Origin: RPQJ01 sp035554635
GTDB lineage: Bacteria; Pseudomonadota; Gammaproteobacteria; Steroidobacterales; Steroidobacteraceae
Reading direction: 5' to 3'
NCBI GenBank assembly: GCA_035554635.1
Contig: DATMIB010000024.1
Span: 1 to 50,566, forward strand
Length of the DNA stretch: 50,566 nucleotides
In this document: piece by piece, positions 32,043 to 43,046 of the stretch
Position numbering within the stretch: position 1 is the first letter of the stretch
How the letters are laid out: each line of letters opens with the position of its first letter
The notes under the pieces: generated by a model
What the model was told of the DNA's origin: nothing
The model's input: the letters and a program-made list of their open reading frames with translations, nothing else
Database searches by the model: none
Translations under genes and position numbers: made by a program

Positions 32043-34181
32043 GTGAAAATCGACGACTACCAAGCGATGTTGCGGCAGGGAATCGCGAGCCTGCGCCGGC
32101 TGGTGACCGGGCCGGCCACGCTCGAGCGCACGCTCGTGCTGACGCTCGGCGGCCTCGTGCTGGGATCGATCCTGGTGCTCGCGCTGAGCGGGGTCGGCCT
32201 GCTGCGTCAGCAGGCGGAGCAGCAGGCCCTCGGCCGGGTCAAGCTCGGGGGCGCCGCGGGTCGCGAGGAAATCCGCCGCTTCAGCGAAGACACGCTGACC
32301 GCGACGCGGTTGCTCGCGGACCGGCAGACCCTGCAGCGCCTGATTCGCGCCGGCAACCGCGCGCAGCTCGAGCTGTCGCTGCGACGCACCTGCGCCGCCG
32401 TGAACCTCACCGCCTGCGCCGTGGTCGTCGGGCAGCACGTGCTCGGCAGCACGCATGCGGACATCGACTGGACCAACGTGACCGAGGCTGTCCGCGACCA
32501 GGGCGAGCGCTTCATGCTGGCGCCCGCCTGGCAGCCGGACGGGCTCATGGGCGCGGTTGCGCCCGTGCAGAACTACGTCGACACGCGCGTGCTCGGCCTG
32601 CGTTATTTCGACGCCTCGCTCGCGCGGCAGCTCAGCGACGAGGTCGACATGACCGTGCGGCTGGTGCGCCTGTCGAACTGGCTCGACAACGTCGAGCCCG
32701 ACTTCAAGGAGCTGCACTCCACCGCGCTGACGCGGTCCGAGATCGTCGCGCGGCGCATCGAGGCCCGCGACGTCTACGCGTCAAGCACGCCGATCTTCGC
32801 GTCGACCGGCGAGGGGATATCGCTGCTCGAGGCGCGGCTGCCCACGTCCGAAAGCGACAAGGTCGTCGCCGGCTTCGTGCGCCGGCTGGGCTGGATCGCG
32901 GTGCTGCTCGCGCTCGGTGCGGTCGCGGGCGCGCTGGTGCTCGCGCGGCGCCTCGTGCAGCCGCTCGAGTCGCTGGCGGATTCGGCCACCCGGCTCGGCC
33001 GCGGCGACTTCTCGGCGTCGATCCCGCTGGCCGGCGGCGGGCCCGAGGTGGACGCGCTGGCGCGCACGCTCGAGGACATGCGTCGCAACCTCGTCGACCT
33101 GACGGCCACGCTGCGCCGGCGCGAAGCCGACGCGCAGGCAATGCTGCGCGGCGTCGTCGAGGGCGTCTACGCCGTCGACTCGCGACGCTACATTCGGCAC
33201 ATGAACCCGCAGGCCGAGAGCATGCTCGGCGTGTCCGCCGAAGCCGCGCGCGGCCGCTTCTGCGGCGACGTGCTCAAGCCGGCGCCGAACGAGAACGGCG
33301 TGCGGCCCTGCGAGACCAGTTGTCCGATCGTCGCGGCCCGCGAGCGGGGCCAGGCCCAGGCGACCGAGTTCCTGCAGCGCGCCGACGGCTCCAAGCGCAC
33401 GGTCGTGCTGACCAGCGCGGGCCCGGTCGACGGCCTGCAGGTGCAGGTCATGCGCGACGAGACCGACCTCGAGGCCGTGCGGCGCGCGCGCGACTCGATC
33501 CTCGCCAACATCTCGCACGAGTTCCGCACGCCGCTCGCGGCGCAGCTGGCGTCGATCGAGTTGCTGCAGGAGAACCTGCAGGAGATGCCGCGCGAACAGA
33601 TCGCCGAACTCGTCACCTCGTTGCGGCGAGGTTCGCTCAGGCTCACGCGGCTGATCGACAACCTGCTCGAGAGCGTGCGCATCGAGTCCGGGCAGCTGTC
33701 CATCCGGCAGCAGGACCTGCACCTGCCCGACCTGATTCGCGACGCGGTCGAAATGGTCGGCAGCCTGTTCGCGCAGCGCAACCAGATCCTCGAGGTCGAC
33801 GTGCCGGACGACCTGCCGGCCGTCGTCGGCGACGGCCCGCGGCTCGTGCAGGTCTTCGTCAACCTGCTGGCCAATGCCAACAAGTTCGGTCCCGACGGCA
33901 GCACGGTGCACGTGAAGGCGCGGTCGGAAGGCGCGGAACTCGTCGTCACCGTCGACGACGCCGGCACCGGCGTAATCGAGAACGAGCGCGGCTCGATCTT
34001 CGAGCGCTTCTACCGTGCCGCCGACCAGGAGCCGGAGCCGCGCGGCCTCGGCCTCGGGCTCTGGATCGTCAAGTCCATCGTCGAGCGTCACGGCGGTCGC
34101 GTCGGCGCCACGCGCACCGAAGAGGGCCTGACGCGCCTGGTCATCGCGCTGCCCGTGACGCCGCAGGTGCCCGCCGCATGA
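32043..34181 (+). CDS. Membrane sensor histidine kinase (HAMP-PAS-HisKA-HATPase) in the sulfate operon
   Basis: 712 residues, GTG start. Membrane helices at ~30-54 and ~283-303 enclose a ~230-residue periplasmic sensor domain with two cysteines (Cys117, Cys125). HAMP ~298-350; PAS ~365-470 with a cysteine triad (FCGDV Cys407, PCETSCP Cys423 and Cys427) that might bind a metal or respond to redox. HisKA has the phospho-acceptor His492 in ISHEFRTPL. The ATPase has NLLANANKFGPDG (N box), DDAGTGV and GLGLGLWIVK (G boxes). Placement after cysATW suggests it senses sulfate supply or transporter state, as PhoR does with Pst. The stop overlaps the regulator start (ATGA). Confidence 0.92.
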   Translation: MKIDDYQAMLRQGIASLRRLVTGPATLERTLVLTLGGLVLGSILVLALSGVGLLRQQAEQQALGRVKLGGAAGREEIRRFSEDTLTATRLLADRQTLQRLIRAGNRAQLELSLRRTCAAVNLTACAVVVGQHVLGSTHADIDWTNVTEAVRDQGERFMLAPAWQPDGLMGAVAPVQNYVDTRVLGLRYFDASLARQLSDEVDMTVRLVRLSNWLDNVEPDFKELHSTALTRSEIVARRIEARDVYASSTPIFASTGEGISLLEARLPTSESDKVVAGFVRRLGWIAVLLALGAVAGALVLARRLVQPLESLADSATRLGRGDFSASIPLAGGGPEVDALARTLEDMRRNLVDLTATLRRREADAQAMLRGVVEGVYAVDSRRYIRHMNPQAESMLGVSAEAARGRFCGDVLKPAPNENGVRPCETSCPIVAARERGQAQATEFLQRADGSKRTVVLTSAGPVDGLQVQVMRDETDLEAVRRARDSILANISHEFRTPLAAQLASIELLQENLQEMPREQIAELVTSLRRGSLRLTRLIDNLLESVRIESGQLSIRQQDLHLPDLIRDAVEMVGSLFAQRNQILEVDVPDDLPAVVGDGPRLVQVFVNLLANANKFGPDGSTVHVKARSEGAELVVTVDDAGTGVIENERGSIFERFYRAADQEPEPRGLGLGLWIVKSIVERHGGRVGATRTEEGLTRLVIALPVTPQVPAA

Positions 34182-34855
34182 AGATCCTCGCGGTCGACGA
34201 CGACCCGGACCTGCTCGCGCTGGTCGCGTTCGCGCTGGCACAGGCCGGTTTCGTCGTGGTCAAGGCCATCGATGTACCTTCGGCGCTGCGCGTGTTCGCC
34301 GCCGAGGCGCCGGACCTCGCGATCCTCGACATCAACCTGCCCGGTGGCACCGGCTTCGAGATCTGCGAAGCGATCCGCAAGCAGTCGCGCGTGCCGGTCA
34401 TGATGCTGACGGCACGCGGCGAGGAAGAAGACCTCGTGCGTGCCCTCGATCTCGGGGCCGACGACTACCTGACCAAGCCGTTCAGCCCGCGCACGCTGCT
34501 GGCGCGCGTGCGCGCGTTGCTGCGGCGCGCAGGGCTCGAGACCGGTGGCGCAATGTCGGCCGGCGGCCTGCACCTCGACCTCGAGGCGCACACGCTGCGC
34601 GTCGGCGAAGCGGAGCCGGTCAAGCTGACCAAGCTCGAGACGCGGTTGCTGCAGATCCTGATCGCCAATGCCGGCCACGTGGTCGGCACCGAGCGGCTGC
34701 TGACCCACGTCTGGGGCCACCGCGGCAGCGGCGACCGGCAGTTGCTCAAGCAGCTCGTGCACCGGCTGCGGCAGAAGGTCGAGGTCGACCCGGCCGAACC
34801 GGCGCTGCTGAAGACCGAGTCGGGTGCGGGCTACCGGCTCGACGTCAAGGCTTGA
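34178..34855 (+). CDS. OmpR/PhoB-family response regulator
   Basis: 225 residues, ATGA overlap with the kinase. The receiver domain has acidic VDDDPD, phospho-acceptor Asp51 (LAILDINLPGGTG), VMMLTARGEEED and Lys in LTKPFSP. The C-terminal winged helix includes LTKLETRLLQILIANAG and recognition helix GDRQLLKQLVHRLRQKVE, ending ESGAGYRLDV. Similarity to PhoB is clear (LTARGEEED, DDYLTKPFSP), but the recognition helix differs. It is the natural candidate to bind the tandem sites upstream of cysA and of the porin-sbp operon; this is inference. Confidence 0.95.
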   Translation: MKILAVDDDPDLLALVAFALAQAGFVVVKAIDVPSALRVFAAEAPDLAILDINLPGGTGFEICEAIRKQSRVPVMMLTARGEEEDLVRALDLGADDYLTKPFSPRTLLARVRALLRRAGLETGGAMSAGGLHLDLEAHTLRVGEAEPVKLTKLETRLLQILIANAGHVVGTERLLTHVWGHRGSGDRQLLKQLVHRLRQKVEVDPAEPALLKTESGAGYRLDVKA

Positions 34856-34886
34856 CGTCCGCGACGTCGGCGCAAACAGGCGACAC

Positions 34887-35378
34887 ATGGCCAAGGCGAC
34901 CCGAGTCAGCGAGACACCGGCCGTCGCATTGCTGCGCGCGCACCGCATCGAGTTCACCGAGCATCCGTACGAGTACAAGGAGCACGGCGGCGCGCAGCAC
35001 AGCGCAGAGGTGCTCGGCTTCGACCCGTACACCGTGGTCAAGACGCTGGTCATGCAGGACGAGAAGGGCGCGCCGCTGCTCGTGCTGATGCACGGCAACC
35101 GCAACGTCTCGACCAAGAACCTCGCGCGGCAGATCGGCGTGAAGTCGATCGAGCCCTGCGCGCCGGAGGTCGCGAACCGCCACAGTGGTTATCTGGTCGG
35201 CGGCACGTCGCCGTTCGCGACGCGACGCAAGATGCCGGTCTACGTCGAGCGCACGATCCTCGCGTTGCCACGGATCTGCATCAACGGCGGCCGCCGCGGC
35301 TACCTCGTCGGCATCGACCCGCAGGTCTGCGTGCGCCTGCTCGGTGCGCAAGCGGTCGATTGCGCGCTGGAGAAATGA
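34887..35378 (+). CDS. ybaK: Cys-tRNA(Pro)/Cys-tRNA deacylase YbaK-like
   Basis: 163 residues from the ATG at 34887. EYKEHGGAQHSAEVLGFDP, VVKTLVMQDEKG, the catalytic-lysine region VSTKNLARQIGVKSIEPC, and GYLVGGTSPFATRRKMPVYV fit the YbaK/EbsC family, which hydrolyses mischarged Cys-tRNA(Pro). It lies 31 bp after the response regulator on the same strand and may be read through from it. A cysteine-editing enzyme fits a sulfur-assimilation neighbourhood, but the link is not proven. Confidence 0.92.
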   Translation: MAKATRVSETPAVALLRAHRIEFTEHPYEYKEHGGAQHSAEVLGFDPYTVVKTLVMQDEKGAPLLVLMHGNRNVSTKNLARQIGVKSIEPCAPEVANRHSGYLVGGTSPFATRRKMPVYVERTILALPRICINGGRRGYLVGIDPQVCVRLLGAQAVDCALEK

Positions 35379-35443
35379 GCGGCACGGCGAGCTCGTTGCG
35401 CGGCTTGACGCAGATCGACCCGACGTGACCCGACGCGGGTCGC

Positions 35444-37291
<1,848 letters not shown>

Positions 37292-37309
37292 GTGCGGGAA
37301 TGGCAAAGA

Positions 37310-37334
37310 AAAATGGGGGCGAGGCCCCCATTTT
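37310..37334 (-). terminator. Rho-independent terminator of the porin-sbp operon
   Basis: AAAATGGGGGC-GAG-GCCCCCATTTT: perfect 11-bp arms with a three-base loop. On minus it is followed by TCTTT, making a run of U. It lies 63 bp after the sbp stop and 18 bp before the ABC exporter ATG. The arm symmetry would allow function on both strands. Confidence 0.9.
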
Positions 37335-37397
37335 CCCGCAACCCGACGCCGGTGTCAGAGGTCGCGGCGCCGGCGCCCGGACCCTGCCGAGCGCGGC

Positions 37398-38414
37398 TCA
37401 GCGCGCGTAGATCTTGTCGAAGACGCCGCCGTCGGCGAAATGCGTCGCCTGGGCTTTGCCCCAGCCGCCGAAGTCGGCGATCGTCACCAGTTCCACCTTC
37501 GGGAAGACGTTGGAGTACTTCGCCGCGATCTCCGCATCGCGCGGACGGTAGTAGTGCTTCGCGATGATTTCCTGCGCCGGCTTCGAGTACAGGTATTCGA
37601 GGTAGGCGCGGGCGACATCCGACGTGCCGCGACGCAACGCGACCTTGTCGACCACCGCGACCGGTGGCTCGGCGAGGATGCTCAGGGACGGCACGACGAT
37701 GTCGAACTTGTCCTTGCCCAGCTCGTTGACGGCGAGAAACGCCTCGTTCTCCCACGCGAGCAGCACGTCGCCGATGCCGCGCTGGGCGAAGGTGGTCGTC
37801 GAGCCGCGCGCGCCCGTGTCGAGCACCGGCACGTTCTTGAACAGCTTGCCGACGAACGCCTGCGCCGTCGCCGGGCTGCCGCCGGGCTGCTTGAGCGCAT
37901 ACGCCCAGGCCGCGAGGTAGTTCCAGCGCGCCCCGCCCGAGGTCTTGGGGTTCGGGGTGATCACCGAGATGCCGGGCTTCACGAGGTCGGACCAGTCCTT
38001 GATGCCCTTGGGGTTGCCCTTGCGCACCAGGAAGACGATCGTCGAGGTGTAGGGCGCGCTGTTGTTCGGCAACCGCGACTGCCAGTTCGACGGCAGCAGC
38101 TTGCCCTGGGTCGCGAGCGCATCCACGTCGTAGCCGAGCGCGAGCGTGACGACGTCGGCGGGCAGGCCGTCGATCACGGTGCGCGCCTGCTTGCCCGAGC
38201 CGCCGTGCGACTGGCGGATCGAGACGTCCTTGCCGGTCTTCTGCTTCCAGTACTGCACGAAGGCCTTGTTGTAGTCGTCGTAGAGCTCGCGCGTCGGGTC
38301 GTACGACACGTTGAGCAGCGTCGTCGGTGCCGCGAGCAGCAGCGGCGACGCCATCAGCGCGGTCGCCAGGAACAGCGCGGCCACGAAAGGTTTCACGAAA
38401 CGGTCGGCGGTCAT
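37398..38414 (-). CDS. sbp: Periplasmic sulfate-binding protein
   Basis: 338 residues with a signal peptide (VKPFVAALFLATALMASPL...LAA). Sulfate-binding family signatures are complete: NVSYDPTRELYDDYNKAF, QSHGGSGKQARTVIDGL, DVVTLAL, NNSAPYTSTIVFLVRKGNPK, TPNPKTSGGARWNYLAAWA, VLDTGARGSTTTF, LLAWENEA and a C-terminal HFADGGVFDKIY. It delivers sulfate to CysTWA. It is encoded away from cysATW, downstream of the porin gene (13-bp gap), and ends at a strong terminator. Confidence 0.96.
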   Translation of the reverse strand: MTADRFVKPFVAALFLATALMASPLLLAAPTTLLNVSYDPTRELYDDYNKAFVQYWKQKTGKDVSIRQSHGGSGKQARTVIDGLPADVVTLALGYDVDALATQGKLLPSNWQSRLPNNSAPYTSTIVFLVRKGNPKGIKDWSDLVKPGISVITPNPKTSGGARWNYLAAWAYALKQPGGSPATAQAFVGKLFKNVPVLDTGARGSTTTFAQRGIGDVLLAWENEAFLAVNELGKDKFDIVVPSLSILAEPPVAVVDKVALRRGTSDVARAYLEYLYSKPAQEIIAKHYYRPRDAEIAAKYSNVFPKVELVTIADFGGWGKAQATHFADGGVFDKIYAR

Positions 38415-38427
38415 GTGTGGTCTCCGG

Positions 38428-39840
38428 TCAGAACCCGACGGCGACGCGCGTCAGGATGGCTTCTTCGTCGGGTCGGTCGCCCGTCGCGGCGCCACCGTCG
38501 AACGCGGTCTTTTCGTAGTTCAGCACCCATTTGAGGTTGTCGTTAAGGTACCAGTTCAACCCGATGCCGTAGGCGGAAGCCTTGCGCGGGTTGGTCAGCG
38601 GGTCCGCGAACGAGGCCGAGCCGCCGGCGAACGCCTCGTCGCTGATTTCGAGTTCGTGGTAGCGCGCGACGAGTTCCCAGGCGCCCCAGGTGCCGTTCTG
38701 CGGTGCGAACACGCTGTTCGGCTTGAAGCCCTTGAACGACTGCTCCTCGCCGGTCAGGAACCAGTGCGCGGCGATCTGCCAGGCCGTCGTTTCGACGGTG
38801 TCACTGCGCAGGCCCGCGGTCGTCGCGCGCGAGATGTCCTGCTCGACGACCGCGTACTCGCCCAGCAGGCCGAAACGGCCGATCGAGTAATAGGCCTGCG
38901 GCGTCCAGCGCAGGCGCTCGCCGTCCGCATAGGGGCCCGGCGTGGCGGTGGAGTTCGTGCGGTAGCGGAAGAACGTCTGCTGTCCGGGCGTGCGGTACGA
39001 CGCCAGCAGCGGGTTGGCGGCGTCGCCCGAGACCGAGTTGATGGTGCCGGCGATGCCGAAGCCGAGGCCGCGCAGCGCGAAGCTCTCGGAGTTCGCGAAC
39101 GGCGTGAGGTACACACGGGCCGCGTAGTCGCCGGCCGTGTCGGTGTCGACGTCGCCGATGCCGTCGCTGCTGCCGCCATCGGTGACACCGTTGTAATAGC
39201 CGACCGAGTAGTTGAGCGCACCGCCGAACAGGTCGCCGCCGATGGAAACACCGAGGTCGCGGTTCGGCAGCAGGCTGGTGGGGAACGCGCGCTCGACGAA
39301 GCGCATGTCGTTGGCCGACTGCAGGCGCTCGAGGCCGACCGGCACCTTGAACTTGCCCGCCGTCACCGTCAGCCACGGCTGGAACCGCGCGGCCGCGAAC
39401 GCATCCAGGATGATCGTGCGGCCGCCCGCGAAATCTGGCGTGAAGCGGAAGTCGTAGATCCCGCCGAGGGTGCCCTCGATCGTCGGGCGCACGCGTCGCA
39501 GCAGCCAGGTGTCCGCCGTCTCCGGCGTGGCGTCGTCCTGGAAATGACGGCCGTCGAAGTGCAGCGTGCCACGCAGCTTGACGACGTTCTGCTTGTCCGC
39601 CGACTCGATGCTGAAGCCGCGTGGGCTCGCCTTCACGACCGGCGTCGACTTCACGGCCGCCTGCGTCGTCTCGTCCTGGATCTCGAGCTTGCGTTCGAGC
39701 ACGAGCACCTTCTGGCTCAACTCGTCGATCCTCTGCAGCAGTTCTTCGGTGGTCGGCGCGGCACGGCTCGCGGTGACGGGCGCGATCGCGGCCGCGGCGA
39801 TGGCGGCGGCGGTCCACCGGCTGGCGGGCGTGAAGCTCAT
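38428..39840 (-). CDS. OprP/OprO-type anion-selective porin
   Basis: 470 residues from the ATG at 39840, which has GGAG nine bases upstream; an ATG at 39855 in frame is less well placed. A signal peptide (AAAIAAAAIAPVTASRA) is followed by a short coiled coil typical of this family (TTEELLQRIDELSQKVLVLE), then a beta-barrel with LRRVRPTIEGTLGGIYDFRF and GKFKVPVGLERLQ, ending in the aromatic AILTRVAVGF. Family members form trimeric anion channels; P. aeruginosa OprP takes phosphate. Co-transcription with sbp suggests sulfate is the substrate here, which is inference. Confidence 0.9.
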   Translation of the reverse strand: MSFTPASRWTAAAIAAAAIAPVTASRAAPTTEELLQRIDELSQKVLVLERKLEIQDETTQAAVKSTPVVKASPRGFSIESADKQNVVKLRGTLHFDGRHFQDDATPETADTWLLRRVRPTIEGTLGGIYDFRFTPDFAGGRTIILDAFAAARFQPWLTVTAGKFKVPVGLERLQSANDMRFVERAFPTSLLPNRDLGVSIGGDLFGGALNYSVGYYNGVTDGGSSDGIGDVDTDTAGDYAARVYLTPFANSESFALRGLGFGIAGTINSVSGDAANPLLASYRTPGQQTFFRYRTNSTATPGPYADGERLRWTPQAYYSIGRFGLLGEYAVVEQDISRATTAGLRSDTVETTAWQIAAHWFLTGEEQSFKGFKPNSVFAPQNGTWGAWELVARYHELEISDEAFAGGSASFADPLTNPRKASAYGIGLNWYLNDNLKWVLNYEKTAFDGGAATGDRPDEEAILTRVAVGF

Positions 39841-39875
39841 CGGTCGGATCTCCATGGCGTGCAGGATGGAGATCG

Positions 39876-39932
39876 ATGCTAGGCGGGCGTGGTTACACGG
39901 TCAGTCGAGTGGCGGTTAGGAACCGGTGACAG
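39876..39932 (-). promoter_or_regulatory. PhoB-box-like activator site and -10 of the porin-sbp operon
   Basis: On minus: CTGTCAC (39932-39926), TCCTAAC (39921-39915) 11 bp later, GTGTAAC (39898-39892) 23 bp later, then 10 bp and TAGCAT (39881-39876). The two spacings and the -10 distance are identical to those at 28511-28567. The segments CGACTGAC, TGTAACC and CCTAGSATSG are shared as well. The predicted start is ~39869, ~29 bases before the ATG. Confidence 0.75.
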
Positions 39933-40051
39933 CTCATGCCCCGCCGGCATTTGCTCAGACGAAAGCTTATGTTTGAGTGATCCGCCGACAGCGAGGCGGG
40001 CCATTGTGGTCACGGATCGGTCGCAAGCGCCTACGCATCGGGCGCGGCGCG

Positions 40052-41026
40052 TTACTTGAGCGGCAGTTCGAGGCCCGCGGTGAGCTGCTCGACGTCGGCC
40101 TGCGTCGAGGCGCCGGCCGCGCGCTCGATCAGCCGCCGCGTCAGGTGCGGCGCGAACAGCTGGATGAAGTCCAGCTGGAACTTCCGCAGCAGGCCGCCGC
40201 GCCGGAAGCCGATCCAGGTCGTGTGCGCCGGGAACAGGTCCGAGGTGTCGATGTGCACGAGGTCCGCGTCCTCCTGCTCGCCGAGCGCCATGCTCGCGAC
40301 GATGCCGACACCGAGGCCGAGCCGCACGTAGGTCTTGATCACGTCGGCGTCGCGCGCGGTCAGCACGACGTTCGGCACCAGGCCCTCGCGCGCGAAGATC
40401 TCGTGCAGCGAAGACGGCCCGGTGAAGCTGAAGACGTAGGTGATGATCGGGTGCGCCGCGAGCTGCTTGAGCGTGAGCTTCTTCGAGCGCGCGAGCGGGT
40501 GGTTGCGCGGCACGACGACGTGCCGGTGCCACTGGTAGCAGGGCAGCAGCGAAAATCCCTCGAACAACGACTGCGAGCCGGTCGCGATCGCGAAATCGAT
40601 GCGGTCGAGCGCCGCCATCTCGGCGATCTGCTCGGAGGTGCCCTGGTGCAGGTGCAGCCGCACTTCCGGATAGCGGTCGCGAAACTGCTTGATCACTTCG
40701 GGCAGCACGTAACGCGCCTGGGTGTGCGTGGTCGCGATCGAAAGCGTGCCGCGCTCCTCGTCCTTGAGGTCGTCGGACAGCCGCTTGATGTTCTGCACCT
40801 CGCGCAAAATCCGGATCGCGCGTTCGATCACCTGCTGGCCCGCCGGCGTCACACGCGTCAGGTTGCGGCCGTCGCGCACGAAGATCTGGAACCCGAGTTC
40901 GTCCTCGAGCAGCTTGATCTGCTTGCTGACGCCCGGCTGCGAGGTGTGCAGCTTTTCGGCGGCCGCCGTGATGTTGAGACCGGTCTGGGCGACGGCGGCG
41001 AGGTAACGCAACTGGTGCAGCTTCAT
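40052..41026 (-). CDS. cysB: LysR-type regulator of sulfur assimilation, CysB
   Basis: 324 residues, the E. coli CysB length. MKLHQLRYLAAVAQTGLNIT and SQPGVSKQIKLLEDELGFQI form the helix-turn-helix; IATTHTQARYVLPEVIKQF, FAIATGSQSL, YVFSFTGPSSL and ARDADVIKTYVRLGLGVGIV belong to the CysB effector domain, which binds acetylserine and sulfate or thiosulfate. It normally activates cysteine-biosynthesis and sulfate-uptake genes. It is upstream of the porin gene on the same strand, with a 196-bp gap that holds the porin promoter. Confidence 0.95.
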   Translation of the reverse strand: MKLHQLRYLAAVAQTGLNITAAAEKLHTSQPGVSKQIKLLEDELGFQIFVRDGRNLTRVTPAGQQVIERAIRILREVQNIKRLSDDLKDEERGTLSIATTHTQARYVLPEVIKQFRDRYPEVRLHLHQGTSEQIAEMAALDRIDFAIATGSQSLFEGFSLLPCYQWHRHVVVPRNHPLARSKKLTLKQLAAHPIITYVFSFTGPSSLHEIFAREGLVPNVVLTARDADVIKTYVRLGLGVGIVASMALGEQEDADLVHIDTSDLFPAHTTWIGFRRGGLLRKFQLDFIQLFAPHLTRRLIERAAGASTQADVEQLTAGLELPLK

Positions 41027-41125
41027 GGCGGCATTCTATGCGAAACGCCTCGATTCACGGGTTGCGGCACGAGGCGCGCGGCGCGGATATGACAGGCCTT
41101 CATTGCCGCGGAGCCGCGCCCCCTC

Positions 41126-42679
41126 ATGACGCTCGCCACGTTGCTGAGCCGCACGCCGCAGGGCCTGGAGGCGCCGCTCGTGCGGGTCGAGGTCGACGTC
41201 GCAAATGGCCTGCCGGCGTTCTCGGTCGTGGGCCTGCTCGAGACCGCGGTCAAGGAGAGCAAGGACCGTGTACGTGCCGCGCTCGGCAATTGCGGCTACG
41301 AGTTCCCTGCGGGTCGCGTGACCGTCAACCTCGCGCCGGCGGACCTGCCGAAGGAGGGCGGTCGTTTCGACCTTGCGATCGCGGTCGGGATCCTCATCGC
41401 CGCGGACCACCTGCCGCCGGCGCCGTTCGAGCGCACGGAACTTTACGGCGAGCTTTCGCTGGGCGGCGCGATCCACTCGACGCGTGGCATCCTGCCGAGC
41501 GCCCTTCAGGCCGTGCGCGCGGGTCACGCGCTGGTCGTGCCGGCGGCGAACGGACGGGAGGCGACACTGGCGCGAGGCGCGCAGGTGCGCGTCGCTACGC
41601 ATCTGCAGGAGGTCTGTCTCGACGCGCTCCGCAAGGCCGTCCTGCCCGTGGCGCCTGCATTTCGGGAACACGTCACGGGGACGCCTTCCGGGGGCAAGGA
41701 CCTCGGCGATGTCAGGGGACAACACGGCGCGCGCCGTGCGCTGGAAATAGCGGCGGCCGGCGCCCACAGCCTGCTTCTCATCGGTCCGCCAGGTTGCGGC
41801 AAGAGCATGCTTGCGCAACGACTGCCCGGGTTGCTGCCACCGTTGACCGAGGATGAAGCGATCGAAGCCGCATCGATCCGCTCGCTGTCGTACGCGGGTG
41901 TGCGACTCGAGCACTGGCGACAGCGACCCTTCCGCGCGCCGCACCACACCGCGTCCGCTGTCGCGCTCGTCGGCGGTGGCAGTCGGCCGCGGCCCGGCGA
42001 AATCTCGCTGGCCCACCACGGCGTGCTGTTCCTCGACGAACTGCCCGAGTTCGACCGCCAGGTGCTCGAGGTGCTGCGCGAGCCGATGGAGAGCGGCAGC
42101 ATCGTCGTCTCGCGCGCGGCGCGACAGGCCGAATTTCCGGCGCGCTTCCAGCTCGTCGCCGCGATGAACCCGTGTCCTTGCGGGCATTACGGCGACAAGG
42201 GCGGTCGCTGCCGATGCCCGCCCGAACGTATCGAGGCGTATCGCAGTCGGGTCTCGGGCCCGTTGCTCGACCGGATCGACCTGCACGTCGAGGTGTGTCG
42301 CGTCACGTCCGACGAGCTCGGGACGGATGCGCGCACCGAAACCACGGCCGCCGTGGCAGGTCGCGTCGGGCAGGCGCGTGCACGTCAGCTCGCGCGGCAG
42401 GGCACGCTCAACGCCAGCCTGGTCGCCGATGCGCTGCGCGAGGCCTGCGCGGCCGAGCCCGCCGCACTCGAGCTGCTGTCGCGCGCCATGCGCCAGCTCG
42501 GATTGTCGGCGCGCGGGTATCACCGGGTGCTGCGCGTAGCACGCACCATCGCGGACCTCGGCGGTGCGGCGCAGGTCGGCGTCGCGCACGTCGCCGAGGC
42601 GATCAGCCTGCGCCAGCTCGACCGCCGTCACGGCCCGCAGGGCGAGGACGTTCCTGCGAGCTCAGGCAACGAGCATTGA
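41126..42679 (+). CDS. comM: ComM/YifB-type Mg-chelatase-like AAA+ ATPase
   Basis: 517 residues. The N-terminal domain has GLPAFSVVGLLETAVKESKD and VNLAPADLPKEGGRFDLAIA. Walker A is LIGPPGCGKSMLAQRLPGLL, Walker B GVLFLDELPEF, followed by AAMNPCPCGHYGDKGGRCRC with a cysteine cluster, and a C-terminal helical part LSARGYHRVLRVARTIADL. ComM-type helicases promote branch migration during natural transformation; the family is widespread, so competence is not implied by this gene alone. Confidence 0.95.
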   Translation: MTLATLLSRTPQGLEAPLVRVEVDVANGLPAFSVVGLLETAVKESKDRVRAALGNCGYEFPAGRVTVNLAPADLPKEGGRFDLAIAVGILIAADHLPPAPFERTELYGELSLGGAIHSTRGILPSALQAVRAGHALVVPAANGREATLARGAQVRVATHLQEVCLDALRKAVLPVAPAFREHVTGTPSGGKDLGDVRGQHGARRALEIAAAGAHSLLLIGPPGCGKSMLAQRLPGLLPPLTEDEAIEAASIRSLSYAGVRLEHWRQRPFRAPHHTASAVALVGGGSRPRPGEISLAHHGVLFLDELPEFDRQVLEVLREPMESGSIVVSRAARQAEFPARFQLVAAMNPCPCGHYGDKGGRCRCPPERIEAYRSRVSGPLLDRIDLHVEVCRVTSDELGTDARTETTAAVAGRVGQARARQLARQGTLNASLVADALREACAAEPAALELLSRAMRQLGLSARGYHRVLRVARTIADLGGAAQVGVAHVAEAISLRQLDRRHGPQGEDVPASSGNEH

Positions 42680-43046
42680 AGTGCGGGCGTCGAGACTCGT
42701 TCCACGAGGCGAGACAGGAAAATGTCGGCAATCCTTACAGTCGCGCCAAACGCGACAGTGTTGCGGCTGTCACCTACGGCACGCGCGCCCGCTCGCGGCG
42801 GCACGCCGAATATCACGCGACCGGCGGCTGTTTTCGCAAGCAGTCAGTTGGGTTTGAAGGCGACGGTCGCCATCGATCGTCGCGTTATGTTCAGCCGCCG
42901 CGACCCGTCGTGCCGGCCAAATTTCCATTACGTGCTGCGATGCATTATGACAGTAGCGTATCTCGCTGTTTATGAACGATAAATTCACTCTGGCACAGGG
43001 TTTGCTTTGTTCGTGGCAAGAAGAACGACTTTTCTGGATTCGACAC
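42680..43046. other. Intergenic region between comM and the PEP-CTERM gene
   Basis: 367 bp, visibly richer in A/T toward its 3' end than its neighbours. No ORF of convincing character. It holds a perfect inverted repeat GTCGCG-CCAAA-CGCGAC (42740-42756), a further pair GACAG/CTGTC just downstream (42754-42771), and a sigma-54 promoter at 42991-43006. The inverted repeats lie ~230-260 bp upstream of the promoter, a normal distance for an enhancer-binding activator. Confidence 0.5.
42991..43006 (+). promoter_or_regulatory. Sigma-54 (RpoN) -24/-12 promoter of the PEP-CTERM gene
   Basis: TGGCAC-AGGGT-TTGCT fits the TGGCAC-N5-TTGCW consensus exactly, with GG and GC at the right spacing. The predicted start is ~43017, ~30 bases before the ATG at 43047. 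PEP-CTERM genes in several proteobacteria are known to use RpoN promoters driven by the PrsK/PrsR system. Confidence 0.8.

Noticed and set aside
34824..34886. Longer ybaK start at 34824
   Set aside because: It would overlap the response-regulator gene by ~30 bp and adds residues not fitting the family start; ATG 34887 is preferred.
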